DNA of 64,000 bases from Anthoceros angustus (Eukaryota; Streptophyta; Anthocerotopsida; Anthocerotales; Anthocerotaceae), in the NCBI GenBank assembly GCA_010909165.1, contig MU008165.1:992001-1056000 (forward strand). Reading direction: 5' to 3'. Numbering within the stretch: position 1 is the stretch's first letter; each line of letters starts with the position of its first letter. Of this stretch, positions 20,901 through 35,272 are shown piece after piece. Below the pieces are notes generated by a model. The model ran no database searches. It worked only from the letters and a program-made list of their open reading frames with translations, and was not told where the DNA came from. Position numbers and translations under genes: made by a program.

Positions 20901-23900
20901 ATGTTTTGATGTTTTGTCTGTTGTTTTAACTGCAGATGTCAGCAGTTGTTCGGGATGTGTTGTTAAGAAGAATTCTCGATGATGACTTCGGTGTGACACA
21001 TGCGGTACTTACCATCAAGGATTTGGTTAAGTTTCTGCTGCCCCAAAATGCTTTTGAGGCTCTAAGAGCATTGCTGAACAAATGTAAGGCCTTTTATAAG
21101 GAAAGATGATTGCATGACTTTTGCAATTATTTTGCATGATACATATTGGTGTCCTTCGTTTTCTTACCTCTGAAACTTCAGGTAGGAAAAATATGGACGG
21201 AAAAGCGAAGTCTGTAGCGAGAATAGCCATTGAATTGGCTGGTGACCTGGCTGAGCAGAATCCGGATTACTTGGAGGGTGTCGCTCTTATGCTTTTGAAT
21301 TATTTACTCATTCTGCCCAAGGTTCTACATTCCACTCCCCATGAGTTCCCTGCCCTGGCAGCTGATATGTCTTTTCGAGCAACAGAAGCAAAGATGTGCT
21401 GATCTGTATTTTTGTGCAATGGTATGACATTCGTAACTAGCGGATGATGATGCAACTGTACTTTGTGGACTGTTGCAGACATGGAAGCTACACTGGACTG
21501 CATTCACAGTTTGTCAGAAGTTGTCATATCCTTTGTTCAATGGTTTAGCAAGTATCGATGCTCTACCTCCAGAAGCTCATGATGATGGCATGAGCGTGAA
21601 GAATAGAAAGGTAGATTACAGATTGCACGCATGAAGGTCTAGTGAACCATAGTCATTACATCTTCAAGAGTTTTTCTGTGGTAACTGATACAACTTCAGA
21701 GGTTCTCACTAAATATGTGTCCTATGCGAATCAGCAAAAGCGGAGGGTTTGGATTTCTGCTATCAATAGTGAGATTGTTCGGGCTGTTTCAACTTCTCTT
21801 TTGACCAACGTGGCTGTATTTCTGCCACTACTGGCTAAATCTATCAAGGAGGGGCACTCAAGGGCATTAGTGATACTTGTTCTTCTTCAGTCTCTCTCTA
21901 CTGAAAAAAGTGGTATAATTCAGCACTTTTCTGCAAGTAGTTTAGCGACTGTCTTCTTCCTGCGATTTGCACTCTGATTTGCCTTGGTCTTTCTGTAGGT
22001 GGAATGAGAACAGCATTGGAGGATTATTTCTGTGTTGTTAAACAGGAATGGGAAGCTTTCATTTTGAACAACCAGATTGATGGGCTTCAAGTTCCTCAGG
22101 TATTTACACCCTGATGCCGGTTAGAAGTGAAATCAATTGTGTTATGTCTGCTTTGTCCTCGTCCAACCATCTAATAGGCTGATCATGGGCAGATAGACTA
22201 CCAGAATTGGGATTCCGGAAAATCTCCTGAGTTCTATTACAATTTGGAGACAATACCACATGTAGCGTATTATGAGCTGCTGCTTCGCACCTTGTATAAG
22301 CTGACGTTTCATGCTTTTGGAAATAGCCTGCTCGAACTCAAGGTAGTCTAAATGTGGCATTCCAGCAAGATTGACTGTTAAATCCTGCTTGGAATGGTGA
22401 TTGGAGCTTTAACCTGTGGTTGTTTTTCTAGAGTCAAAAGTCAGATGATGCACAGAGCCTCACCGTCGACCTCTTTGTGCTCCTTGCGGGTTCATCCTCT
22501 CCTGAAGCTTTTGAGCCCCATATGGCTCTGGTCACGAAAGAGCTCTCGGCAAGACTGTTCAGCTTCCTGTCCGGATTCTTCACACAGGATGGTCTGTTCA
22601 TCATTCATAAGTTCTTCGTTAAGGCATAACTCATGTTGAGAGGCAGTAATGTGGATCTGTTATGCGGTCTACCAGGCCTCTATAGGTGGCTAAAAATTGG
22701 CTAAATTGATTTGTGTTGGTGGCAGGTTCTTTGGTTCCGGCATTGGTGCAAACTCGAGCACTTGACCTTTTTGCTTCGTCTATCACGAGAAACTCTACGC
22801 TGTCAGCTGATGAGGCCGAAGTGCAAGGAAGGTTAGAAGGCACTGATGTACTGATGGCTTGGCCTGCACTGCTTGTAGCTCTAACGAGTAATCGGAAGGT
22901 AATCATGGACATGCTGGTGGCAGCATGTTGTTGTTCCTGGTTCCTTAGTTTAAGCTTTTTACATTGATGCTGAAAAGCTATTTCATTTGCTACTTGTGCA
23001 GGCGGTTCGTAAGGGCGCACTTGAGAGTCTCAAGCAGTTACATTCATGGGCTGGAAATGAGGGAAAGCATTTGCCAAGTGGATTAGGTATAATTTGCTAC
23101 TAAGTTTTTTTGTCAATTAGTCCTAAAATACAAAAGGATGATTTTTACTATTCTGATTGTCTCCCCTCTTAGGTGATGAGCAAGGAGTTCCAAAATTATC
23201 AACCAAGCTGTTTGTCGGTTTTTTGGGAGCTTTGATTGCTCAAGAGAAACTGTTCCTGGCCGATGGAACCCATCTCACATCCTTCTTCGTTCACTCTCTT
23301 AGTGTTGCACCAAGTGATTCCCAGACGGTTCCTCTTACTCCACTCACGGGAAGGTATTGACTGCTCATCTGAAATTCTTTTCAGCGCTGAAAGTCTTGCA
23401 AAGAATTGCATCTGGTTGTTAAATTTCAAAATCGGGGATGCACACCAACTGACATGGAATCATGGTGTGCCAAGGATTGATAGGAAGTCTCAGAAGGCCA
23501 TTGTCATGTATCTAGCAGCTTCTGCGCAGCTAATGAGTTCCTATCCTGAGGTATAGCAGCTTTGCCTTTATTGGGTTCCTGTGTGCTCCAGCTGAACTTT
23601 TCTGGTGCAGAGCTCATGTCATTTACTTGCTTAAGGTCTCTATCTGACTTTCTTTCTGACAACATCATGCAGAGAGTGCTGCTGTCATCCCTCTTAGATG
23701 TGGGACATGATGTGGAACTTGCTGTCGCAACCAGAGGTCTACTTTCACAGTTCCTACAAAAACGGCGGCTGGGTCATCTGAGTGACAGCAGTTCCATTGG
23801 TCAAAAGATAACAAATGCAGATCTACAACTTATCACTATTCTCCTTCGTGTATGATATCATCCAGATGATGGCTTGCTGAATATTTGCAGCTGTGGTTAT

Positions 23901-26900
23901 ATCGGTGCCTCCATCTTAACATTTCTTCTGTTTTAACCGTAGGTGCATACACCGCATGTAGCTGCTGCAGTGAGCTCTGCGTCTGGCAAAGAGGATTATC
24001 CAACCCTGGCTGGATTTTTTGAGGCTTTGACAGTAGGTCTTCAACCTTTTAGGAGAGGATGGCTTGCACTCATATATTTCTTGTGAACTTAAAATTTGCT
24101 TTTCTTGGCAGGTGGAAGGGGGTTCTTTAACTGACCCTGCAGTAGAGCAACCTTGCATTGCTGCTATTGGATGTGTGACACCGGATTTCTACAGAGCACT
24201 AGATGTGTCATTGCAAGTATGTCACTGAACCCTATTACTGCTTTCCCGTTTATGCAGGGTTGTGCTTACGATTCTATGTTTTGTGTTTAAATATCTTCTG
24301 TGGTTCTCAGGATTCTGTCTTCCAAGCACTACTGTCTCTCAGTACACTTGATTCCGTAGCCATACGGACAGCATCCCGAGGAGCAGTCTGGAAACTAGAT
24401 GTACGCTGTCTAATTCCTTTTTACGGGTCTCCTGTGGGAATTTCATGTAGTTTGTGGCCCGTGCTATTGGACTCATGGCATGGGTGGCTCCTTACAGGTC
24501 AGTGTGAAAAGTTTGTCCAAGCACGCATACTACATTGTTGGTGATCAGGTGTCAAAGACCACGCGTAAAAGGGCGAAGCATGGGCCAGGGGATTGTAGCC
24601 AGCAAGCAGCTGCTGGGAGTGCAGCCTGGCCTAAAGCTGGATTGTTTGTGGCGACTGCTTCTGCCCTGTTGGAGCTTCTCTTTGGAATGCCAAGTAAACC
24701 TGATAGGTTGATAATCTTCTAGCAAAACCAGCCACTGGCCATTGCTATAATGATCTCAGAAGGCCTGATGAGCAGGATTGTTATTTCTGTTAGTTACCTG
24801 TATTGCATTTTTGTGCTTGGAGCAGGTGTGGTGAGATAACTTCTTTGTATTGGTATCTGCAGGCACGTGCTTCTTGATCCACTTTTTCTGCTGCTCGGTC
24901 AGATCATTACTAAAAATTGGCCTCAGACTGATGAATCTAGCCAAGAAGTGGGGGCTGATTCTGGTGCAGAAAACAAGGCTGATGGATCAAGCATGTCAAG
25001 CGTGACTTATGTTGAGCAATTGACAATCATGACACTGGAAAAGATTACTTGCGAGCTTGCGGACAATATTGATGATAGTCTCAAGGTAAGCAATGTTTTT
25101 TTATTTGATTTTTTCCTGATACTATTATTGGTATATCTTGTAGTGAATTGAACATAAAGCTGACTAAATGTTGGCTCCAGGACGGAGACATATCATCAAG
25201 ATACGATATAAACCTTATAGTGGACTGTGTCAGCAGAGCCACTGATCCAGTTACGAGAAATCATGCTCTGGCGTTACTGACTGCTGCTGGGAAGCTGTAT
25301 CCTCAGAGAGTTCTCAGCCATGTGATTGACATTGTCTCTGTGATTGGTGCATCAGTTGTCACCCAGGTCGGTCTCTGTAACTTGGTTATCAATGCTTGTT
25401 ATACTCGCTGCTCATCTCATCTGTTGCACTGGCATCCGTATTCTCATCACTCTCCCACACTGTCTGTTCCATGGCAGGATGTTACACATTCACATGAAGT
25501 GGTGTATCAAATGCTTGCAACAATTGTTCCAGTTTGGCTTGAGAGCACACAAAGGCCAGCCGAGCTTTTTCAGGTCTATTTGGTTCTTGAGCACTACTTT
25601 CTATCCTGATGGGGTCCTTTTTTTGGGAGGTTGATGTTCACAGTAGTGTGTTTGCTGCTGTCTGTAGGTTTTTGTTAGTGCTTTACCACGGGTGCCCACT
25701 CACCGCCGCCTTGCGTTAGTTACCAACTTGCTGAGGTACATGTCAGCCGTGACACCCAAAACTGTTCACGCCTTCAAGAACCGTAATCCTATTGCAAATT
25801 TTACGAACATGTTCTGTTGTTATCCTACTGGTTCTGATATCACGGGGCTGCCCTAACATTTGCTTACTGTAGGGTTATCAAGGTGGAATATGGGTTGCAC
25901 ATCTTTCTTTGGTTACTGGTTCAAGATTTTGTCAGTGCCTCAGCACTGACCAACGGAGAGAAGCCAAATGAACCACAAGCAGAGAAATGGCAATTAAGAT
26001 TTGCTGCAGAGATCTGTGAGCAATATGATTTTTCTGCACAGCTGCCAGCTCTTGTGAGATTGTTGGAGTTGTCCCGAGCCCATGCCGGTGGTGAGAAAAT
26101 CCAAGTGGAAGACTCAAAATCCAAGGCTGCAGAGTTTTGGACATTGCAGCAAACAGCACTAAATCTAGTGGTAGAGCGCCTGCATGCATCAGATTTGCTT
26201 CTGTCAGACAAGGAAGCTTCATTGCAGGTGCGTATCTCTTACAATGGCCCGCTATTTTCTGCTTCTTTATGCAGCGCAGCACTTTATGGTCAGGTGAGTG
26301 TGCCGGTTATTGTGTTCTTATCATGCCTTCATGCAACATCTGGAATGCTTGTGCAGGATGCATATGTTGGACTCCTGGAGCAGGTGCTGCTTCAGCTGCA
26401 GTTGGCAGGTAGCACTGCAGCAATTGCCTTGCATAGTCATAAGCTAAAAAAGAAAGCACAAGATTCAGCCTACGCGCTTTTGGATCTTCTTATTGGCTTC
26501 ATGGCACCCTCTGCTTTTACAAAGAGCATGGCCTCCCTGTTGAAGCATCCTGACACACGAATCCGTCGCAAGGTAAGGGGTTTTCTCTTAGGCCGGATTG
26601 AGGCCTCATCATCCATGCCAGTGCAGTTCTCTTAATTTGTAAACTTTTTTTGCAGGTTTTGCGGCTGTTCACAGCGAAGATGGCTCATCAACTTCAGAAG
26701 GGTGGTGACTTGGGTAAGAAGAAAGGCAAAGCTATAAAGGATAAAGGCTCTACAATGGAGGTGTATGATCTGAAGGACAGTGAGCTTCACAGAACGATGG
26801 TCACAGAGATTATGGGGGTGCTTTCTGATACCGGAGAGGAGGCTTCTCTAAGCACTAAGCATGCTGCCATCCTGGCACTTGATATGTGCACACAGATATA

Positions 26901-28867
26901 TCAGGGCAGCTCCCTTGAAATCTTTCTGTCGTGCTTTCCGACATTGGTTTCACATTTCAACACCACCAGCCAGTCAATAGTGCCAGCCGCTGTGAAATGT
27001 GTGGCATCCATTTTCAGGTTGCTCGGAGCTCAGGCTCTGCCTGCTCTTCCAGATACAGTGAAAGAGCTTCTGAAAATATCCCAGGATTTGCAAGCTAAGG
27101 CAAGGGAGGACTATGAAACCAACAACAGTGATGGTGTCTTTAAGACGTGCTTAGCCATCCTCGAAGCATATCAAGCTCTCGTTGAGAAGCTGCCTTTGTA
27201 CTTGAGTCCGTATCTTGCAGATATTGTAGGGGTTGTAGTGTTGCAGGAAACTTTTATAAGGTCACCAAACGTGGAAGTTGCAGAACGTGCCAAAACTTTG
27301 AGGAGTCTACTTCCAGATAAAGTACCGGTAAGGAAAACCATTTATGCCTCTTTGTTCCTTCGTTATATTGCGGCCCATGTGAGTGGAAAGGCCTGTTTGT
27401 GTTTCTGACAGTGATGGTACGGGATTATGTGGGCAGGCTCGGCTGTTACTGGATCCCCTGATCAATTCATACGAAAAGGCTATACTTGCAGGGGAAGTGT
27501 CCACTTCGGGCCTTTTCCAGATGGTTGCTCAGTTGGCGGCTAATTTGGACAAGGCTTCACTAGCCTTGTACCATGGCAAGATATTCAATCTTTGCATTAT
27601 AGCCTTGGATTTGCGCCGAAAGGTGCCTTCGACATTTTCATCCATCAACAACGTGGAAGCTGATGTGGTAAGGGCGCTTGTGGCCCTTGTAATGAAGCTG
27701 GGTGAGAGCACGTTCAGACCACTGTTCGTCAGGACTATGGAGTGGGCACAAAGTACATCACCTGATGGCGAAGAGGATGGCACGGGGTACGATGTGTATC
27801 GGAGCATTTCCTTCTTCAGACTCGTGAACGAGCTAGCTGACAAGCTCAGGTTCGACTAATGGCCATCCCTCATTTCGAATGCGCTTGAGCAAAGTCTGTG
27901 ATGTTTGTGATTTTCTTTGTGCAAATACTGCTGCTCAGCGTTGTTGTGTTAGCATACTCCGTATTTGGGGAGCTCATTTGAGGGTTTGTTGCAGGTCTTT
28001 GTTTGTCCCGTACTTCAAATACTTCCTGGATGGATGTGTCCACCACCTTACTCGTGGCAAGCAGGCGGAGGAGCAGGAGGCATCAAGGCCAAAGAAGAGA
28101 CGGAAACAGCACTCTGCTGGGACTCTATCACCCTCTGAATGGCATGTTAGAGTGCTGGTGGTTACCTCGCTGCAGAAGTGTTTTCTCTATGACACTGTAT
28201 CGTTTTTGGATGCCACAAGGTTTCAGGTAGCTCCCACCTCTCTCCTAGTTATTTCATTTCAGAAATACTTGAGTATACGCGGCTTTGCATGGCGTGCTGC
28301 ATCACTCACTGCATCATGTCGTTTGCAGCTCCTGCTCAAGCCTTTGGTACAGCAACTGGGCGTGGCAGCTCCCACAAGTGCGCCGGACAGTTCTGATGAT
28401 GGATCCTCTCTTCAGAGGCTTGAGATGCCTACGGAGAAGGAAATGGATGAAGTGGTGGTATCTTGCTTAGGTCAAATGGCGTTGGCAGCTGGGACGGATC
28501 TGGTGTGGCAGCAACTGAACCATGAGGTATGACGGTGGTCTCCTTCACTGCCGACCACACTCCACTCCCTGTCGCTTTCTTCCTTCGGCACGCTGTATCT
28601 GGTTTTTCAGCTTTCGCGGTCTTCATGCCGCAGGTTCTGATGAAAACCCGTAGCGATGACGTGCGCACGCGTCTGCTGGCGCTGGAAGTGATCAAGTTCT
28701 TGGTACAGCGGTTGCGGGAGGAATATCTGGTGCTGCTCCCCGAGACGATCCAATTTCTGGCCGAGCTTCTAGAAGACAGCCAGCTTACGGTGGTAGCCAA
28801 GGCGCAGGAGCTGGTGAAGCTGCTGGAGGAGCTGAGCGGCGAAGATCTGAAGCAGCATTTGTGCTAG
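17991..28867 (+). CDS. UTP10: U3 small nucleolar RNA-associated protein 10 (HEATR1 family)
   Basis: The product is a large HEAT-repeat scaffold of the t-UTP/UtpA subcomplex. It acts in the nucleolus in pre-18S rRNA processing and in rDNA transcription. The first exon (17991-18144) starts MATPLGAQLQ and contains PSLFFDP, matching the N-terminal signature of the family. Exon 2 is 18219-18432, exon 3 18559-18654 (ILPYHETRLFVETVKLLKI, a hallmark), exon 4 18763-18880; phases join cleanly. The BP28CT-type region lies around 26650-27320. The last exon (28634-28867) encodes the conserved end, with LLPETIQFLAELLED, and stops at TAG. I estimate 35-40 exons with introns mostly of 75-150 bp; some internal splice sites are not resolved. 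I saw no inactivating lesion, so it appears functional. Confidence 0.9.
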
Positions 28868-29900
28868 CGGCCGAAGCAAGGCCAGGCCGCTCACGACCAA
28901 TTTTGATTCCTAGGTGCGGGACCAGCGTTGTATTCTTCCAGTCCTCATGTGTGAGGGAGAGTAGAGTTTATAAAGCAAAGCTTAGCTTAGCGGCCGTGTG
29001 GTCAAACCAAAGGTACCATACATCTACAGGCTACAGCTGCTAGATGCGTGTCTGTGGTGCAGCATGCACAGAAAGCAGGAGCAGACAAGGTGGCAGGCAG
29101 GCATAGCGAGGTAGAGGAGCCCTTAGTGGGAGCTGACGCCACTGCAGTACACGGAGGCCCAGGGCTGATTGCACGGGGAAGCTGAGAAACGGGGGAAAGC
29201 ATGATGGGAAGGCTCTGCCTCGCAGTTGGCGCCTGAATGGTTGTCAGAAAAGGATGCACTATAGCGCCAGTCGTAACGGGCCGGGCCCGGAACCCGTCTG
29301 CTCCATTGCTTGCCACTACCACCTGGTTGTAGGGCCTGTACAATACGCCTGGGTTTTTGCCTGCTCAGAGTCGACTTTTGCCTCAGGCCCGAGCAGGACA
29401 TGGCCCCTGTGGACGATATGTAGTCAGTGCCTTGCTTTGGAGTCTGACCTGCACATTGCCCATAGCTCATCGTCCAGGGCACGTTGCCGCTCCCTGACAA
29501 AGTGTGGGTACGCTGCTGGTCAGGGCACTGCCTTCGCCTCCGCAGAGACGTGTTTGTCCGCGGTCCTGGACTCCTGGGTTGCTCTGTTGGACTGTATGTA
29601 GGCTGGGTACTCTAATTGGTTTCCCGTTGGCCAGACAGTGCTCTTGCACTACCCGCGGAGTGCAAATGCCATATTCTTATATTAGCCTCCCGTGGTTTAT
29701 TTCAGCACGAATCTTTAATGCCGTTTGTGTGAAGCCCAGTTCGACCGGAAACTGCACGACATGTTTTGCACATATGGTACTGTTCCATGAGTATTTGGTA
29801 ACGTGTAGTTTGTGGAATAGAGGTCGCTTGTTTTCTAATATGGTCGAACGGGCTTTGCTTGTTCACGTGCCCGGATGGCACGTTCAAGGGGCTGCCGGGA
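28868..29900. other. Region downstream of UTP10, presumed 3' UTR and spacer
   Basis: No conserved coding text was found on either strand. Open frames of about 115-150 codons occur but read as cysteine- and serine-rich random translation. The first few hundred bases are probably the UTP10 3' UTR; no clear polyadenylation signal was located. Confidence 0.4.
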
Positions 29901-29910
29901 TTGTGGCGTT

Positions 29911-30050
29911 TGTGGTGTTGGGATTTCGAGTCCATGTGGTGTTGAGATTTTGAGTCTTGGTAGGGTTGGGATTTTGTCTCGTGGTGTTGGGGGTTCTGAG
30001 TCTTGTGGTGTTGGGATTTTGAGTCTTGTGGTGTTGGGATTTTATGCCCT
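29911..30050 (+). repeat. Degenerate tandem repeat of about 24 bp
   Basis: Five to six imperfect units of GTTGGGATTTTGAGTCTTGTG occur in a row, varying in GAGATTTT/GGATTTT/GGGTTCT. It is noncoding. Confidence 0.8.
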
Positions 30051-32815
30051 CCGGTTATGGGATTCACTCCCGCGCTTAGTCACCTACAAGCTATAAGCGA
30101 GAGCATGGGGGTTTGTATCGAAAGAGAAGAGATGGGGTGAGCCCACCCATAAAAGCCCGTAAGCGAGTCCCATGTATGTACATGTATGTATGTTTGGGAA
30201 TGGATAGATGCTCATACATGGTATGGGAGGAAGGGTCGGCAGAGGATGGAACCTGGGACCTCGGTGTGGTCACGGGGGTGGAACCTGGGAAGCACCTTCA
30301 ACGTGTTGCCTTGCGGCCGAGCAGGGCCCGGCCTTGGCTGCTTCCTAGCGCACATGGGCCCGGATGGGCAGTGCGCTGGCCAGGCCGCCCACAGCGCCAA
30401 GGTGGAGCGGCCAATGACGGAATGCAGAGTGGGCGAGAGTGAGAGAGTCGGGACGCAGACGCCCTCGTTTCATCAGCTGCTGGGATGCTGTTATCCGGAT
30501 GCCGGACCGTAGCCGGCAATGGCATGGGATCGTCGGTCAGCCCCCCGGTTCGGACAAGCGCATCGACACGTGGTCAGTGGGAAGGAGAGTGGGGACTCGT
30601 CGGGACATGGGCTCTCCCAGACGCAGACGTAGACGCCTACGCCGACGCGAGCCCGCAAAACAAAGCGCATAGTTCACGCAGCACCGTCGTTAACTTGGAC
30701 TCCGTGTGCTTCGTCTTCTTTCTTCTCCTTCCACAGTAGACCGCCGGGGACAGTGCCGTCGCTCCTTCTAGGTAGTTCCCGACTGCGGACTGGCCATGGA
30801 CCGTAGACCATCGCTGCACAAGAGTACATACTTGCACAGGCTTTATCAGAGTTCGGAGGGACTGGCGCGTGGAACCAGATGGGTGGTGTGACTGGTGAGT
30901 GGTCACCGGACGGTCGTGGGCGGGAGCGCGGGCGATGGGGATGGTGGGTCTCACCGACTGTACATGGAGGAAGAAGAGAGCTGAAGGGTTGAAGGCGGAC
31001 ACGAGGTGAGCGACGCAGTAACGCGGCCAAGTGCCCAAGTCAACTGGACAGATGCGGCTAGAGGCGCGGGAGCTTATGATAAGTAATGGCGCCTCAGGCT
31101 CTGACACACAGGAAGACGACTGGATGATTGCCCAGATCTCCAACCGGCGCTCAATCCGGCGGCTTCCTTCAACCGTAACCCGGTCTCGACACAGTAATGG
31201 CGCTCGCGTACTTCTCGCAGTTACATATGTACATGCAGTGGCTGGTTAAGGAAAGCAAAGACTTGTCAACGCGCGGGAAAGGGCTGGAGGTCGAGGCGGA
31301 TCCGGCACCGCCTGGGGAGGCGCGCTGGATCGATATCTTTTCCCTCGCGAGCTGCTTCTTCTGTCTTCGTGGATGCAGCGAGGGAAGGAATTTATGAGCA
31401 AATCCGGGTTCGCATGATTACGGCGTGTAAAGCATGTTTAGGAGATTGAATGAAGGTACTGTAATGCGAGGTGGAGGCTGGAGGCCGGGCGGTGCAGAGG
31501 AGGCCAGAGTGCAGGCGCTGCCCATGATCGGAATGCATCCCAAGCGTTATGAGAGGACCTGGCACCCGGTAGGCCTGTCCGACTCCTGCCTTGCAAATGC
31601 GTCCATCCAGCCCGCTGCCGCTGCCGCTGCCGCCTGCTGCGGGCCGCGCCCATGAGCTCAGCCAACAGAAAGATTTGGTACCCACCAATGACGTCCCACC
31701 GCGCTTCGCTGGCCTCTGCCATGCCGTATCCCTGGACCCTGCTCAGTGCCCGCGGCCGGTTGGGCAGAGTAGGGTAGCGTTGGGCTGGGCTCTGGGCTGG
31801 GCTGGGCTGGGCTGTTTCGTGAACGGCATTCGGACGGGTCACGGCATGGTGTTTGAAGTTACAGGCATGATCAATCTGATTATGAGCTGCTGCTGCTGCA
31901 GTGCAGATCGAGTGGCGGTGATTAGCCTTTGACCATGTCCGGCCATGGCATCTTCTCATGTGAGAAAGTGCAGTAAGTTTCTCACACGAACGATGTGGAC
32001 TACCACTGCCCATCTGCTTCTAAGACTGTACATAGAGGAGCTAGATACAGTAGCTTTTCTCTTCGCTGGTCCGGCAGTGGCGTCGCGTTGCAATACTGCA
32101 CGACAGGCCTCGGCTGTACGCTGCTGGCACAAGCTCCCGGGACATCCACAAACTCCAACTTTCTACTGTTTCCCTTCCCCTCGATCGATGGGATATGCAG
32201 CAGGACGCCCCGGATTGCCACTCGGATTGTCCCGCGCCCAGCCCAGCAGGTATGTATGTACACTTGTATGTGATGCTGCATACATAGGACCTGTGATTGT
32301 GCTGCAGGGGCATACTGTTATAACATACTCCTACTGCGTAATGCTGTACAGTGTACACGGAGCGCACTTGTCCGGAAACCTGGGGACCAGACAGAAGGCT
32401 GCATGATTGCAGCGGGGGACACAGGCTTCGAAAACTGGGGATAGGGCGGCAGCAGCTACTGCAGATTCAGAATGCGAGCCAGGCTAGCTATAACCCCGTA
32501 GGCTGTAGCCATAGCCTCTGAGAGAGAGCCAGATGATGTACATATGTATATAGAAGCAGGCAGGCTGCGGCAGTACTAGCTACCAGTACTGCATGGGCCC
32601 AAGCTGCATCATCAGAGAACGGAGCCCGCGGGCAACTGTGGATCCGTGCCCCCAGGCAAGGCTCCCTCTGATCAGCCCACACGAGTCTCAGAGGAGAGAT
32701 GATAGATATCTGAAGATCCCCTTGCCGATGTGCAGCAGTAGCCTTGCAAGGCAACGCCAGCTAAAGGCAGCTGCTCGCTTGCCTTTTCAGTGCGCTAGGG
32801 TACTACAGTACGCAG

Positions 32816-32843
32816 TGCAGCAGCAGCAGCAGCAGCAGCAGGA
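32816..32843 (+). repeat. (CAG)n microsatellite
   Basis: About eight consecutive CAG triplets occur within noncoding sequence. Confidence 0.9.
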
Positions 32844-35221
32844 TTTGAAGTGGCCAGGAACCGCAGAGTGCAGTGTGCAGAGCAAAAAGTGTGTGGGGTC
32901 TGTAAAGCAGGGTCCTCTCCTCTGGTATCGTGCACAGGCACCTTTCTTACCATTTGTATTCAGTGTATCCAGCCCCGAACTACATACATATAGGTTTAGA
33001 TATTTGTCTTGTGAGTGGCGTCCCGGACCTGGCCGCCCATCTCCCAATTTCATGTATAACTGAGGGAAGCATATGCGCAATAAAATAGTGCAGGGAATCG
33101 GGGACCCACAGCTGCGTTCCTCTTGGCATGGAGCTGCCCGAACAGGAAGCTATTATTATAGCCCTGCACCTCCTAATGAGCCTGCTGTGAGGTCTGTGTG
33201 GCCTCTGCTGCTGCCCACGGCTAGCTGCGACAATCGATATCGCTTATTTAATACACTCCCCACAATGCGTATACAGCAGTATTCCATTTGGTGCCACATG
33301 AGGGCTGGCGCCCAAATAAATGCATGCTGCGTGCACCAGTCCATGCAGGCTCTCCGCAGAAGGAAGTGAGCCAACGCTCCAGACGGGCAACAATAATGTC
33401 CGGTCTCCTCTGTCATATTTACATGTGCCAAGCGTGCAGTGCGCTCCATCTTTGAGTACATACATACTCTTTGTGTATATCTCTAAATGACTCTGATGAT
33501 CACCCACCGCACTGCACCGCCCTCGGCCGTGCACCGCAGTAAAGTACTGCACTCCCCTCCTCTGCTGGACCAACTAGGACACCACATTTTTCCTGCTTAC
33601 GTAGTGGATAGCCTTGTGCCTGCGTCGATCTTCCTCCTGACTTCCTCCCTTTGAGATGGAATTTGTCTGGCTATGGCGTTGTCCCTTTTTCGCCTTTCTT
33701 CATACATGCATACTCATATGCCTATCTCGCCTCGTGCATCATGATCAGCATTTACAAGGTGGCATGCACTCGTACAGTGTACTTGCGCAACACAATAATT
33801 TGCTCTTCGTTGCTTACATATGCTGTATGTGCTTGTTCCAACTTCCTATTGCAACAACGGAGAGAGAAAGCATGAGTTGAGTTGTCGGTAAAAGAGTGTG
33901 TACATACTGACCCAGAGCAGTTCCAGATGTGATGTACTCGAGGGTGGTGAATCCTGGCGCGGGAACTTGCACTTTCAGCCCTGGTAAACAAATAACCCAT
34001 ATTCGTCGCGGGATCTGTGCGACCAAGTTCCAACCTTGTCGATATTATATTAAACCTAGTTACGATGCTCATGAATGCGCGGAGACATGTATGTCGTTGT
34101 GACCATGCATGCATGCTGGGGCGGGAGATGGCGACATGGCGATGGCATGAGCATGTAGGGTATCGGTGGCGATGGCGTGTGCGCTCTGGCGTGGGTCAAG
34201 CGCGGTCAAGCATCCGAGGCCAAAGGCGGGCCGCGGGGGAGAGAGCTGGCAAGCAAAGGCAAAGACGGGGGGTTGTGGGTTGTGGGTTGTGGGTCTGGCC
34301 GGGGTCCTCTGGGACCTGTAGGAGGGCCGGGCCTGAGCCCTGTCACGTGGGCAGGCCAGAATTATACGCCTTTGCCCACCAACCACCTGCTGGTCAGCTT
34401 TTGACACGTCCCCGCCACAACCGGGTGGAGCTGCTTCCATCCCATTGCATGCGATCCGGGCCAGGGCCAGGGCAGGCCAGGGCAGGCCATGGGCTGGCCC
34501 ACCTCTCCCTTTCCTTTCCGACCACCGGCAGGCCATGGGCCAGAGCGCCCAGCCCAGCCCTGCCCAGGCTCCAGCCCAGGCCGGAGCCGGAGCCGAAGCC
34601 GAAGCCCCGGGGCCCGTACCCTGGAAGCAGCCGCCCTGGGGCCTACATCCCATGTATGAGTGGATGGATGGATGCATGTGGATGCGAGCCACGTTTCCGA
34701 CGCAGGCAGGCCCCGGCCCGGCTTCCCATTATTACCGTTCCTCGTCTTGGCGCGCCTTGTTTACATTATCCACGAATCCATTTGGAAACGAGGTGTTTAG
34801 GCCGGCTCGCTTCTAGAAGCTCGAGGCTCTAACGCGCGCTGCCGCGCAAACAAACAAGAAGAGGGAGGGGAGCCTATTTCTGCCTCCTCGCTTTCGGAAT
34901 CCGGATTCCTTTGAGTGGCATGGATATGGAACATCCAAAACAGTTCGACACTGTACATGAGAGGTGAGCATGAATGTAACGGCCACTTCCATTTGTCAAA
35001 CTCCGCTGTACTCCCCGCACACCAATGGAAGGGCAGAGCTGTCTCATCTCCACAGCCCACCGATTCGATTCCGCGATTTCGCGTTCTGGGTTCGCAACGC
35101 TGTATGTAGCAACAGTGGTACAAGTCGCAGGAGCAGGGGGCCCACTGGAAGCCAATCAGGCTCTCCGCTTCATCACCGCACTCTCTCCGTCTCCGAGAAT
35201 CAGCTACAGCGGCTGCACCGA

Positions 35222-35272
35222 GCCCAGCCCAACCCAGCCCAACCCAGCCCAGCCCAGCCCAGCCCAGCAGCC
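35222..35272 (+). repeat. CCCAG/CCCAA pentanucleotide repeat
   Basis: Ten or so consecutive pentamers alternate CCCAG and CCCAA. The complementary strand is rich in GGG runs and could form G-quadruplexes. Confidence 0.85.

Noticed and set aside
20777-20935. Possible C/D-box snoRNA in a UTP10 intron (TGATGAG motifs)
   Set aside because: No matching D box and no terminal stem were found at suitable spacing.
34017-34832. 271-codon plus-strand frame
   Set aside because: Rich in Gly, Pro, Arg and Ala from GGCCAG and CCCAG repeats, with an overlapping minus-strand frame of 207 codons and no recognisable domain.
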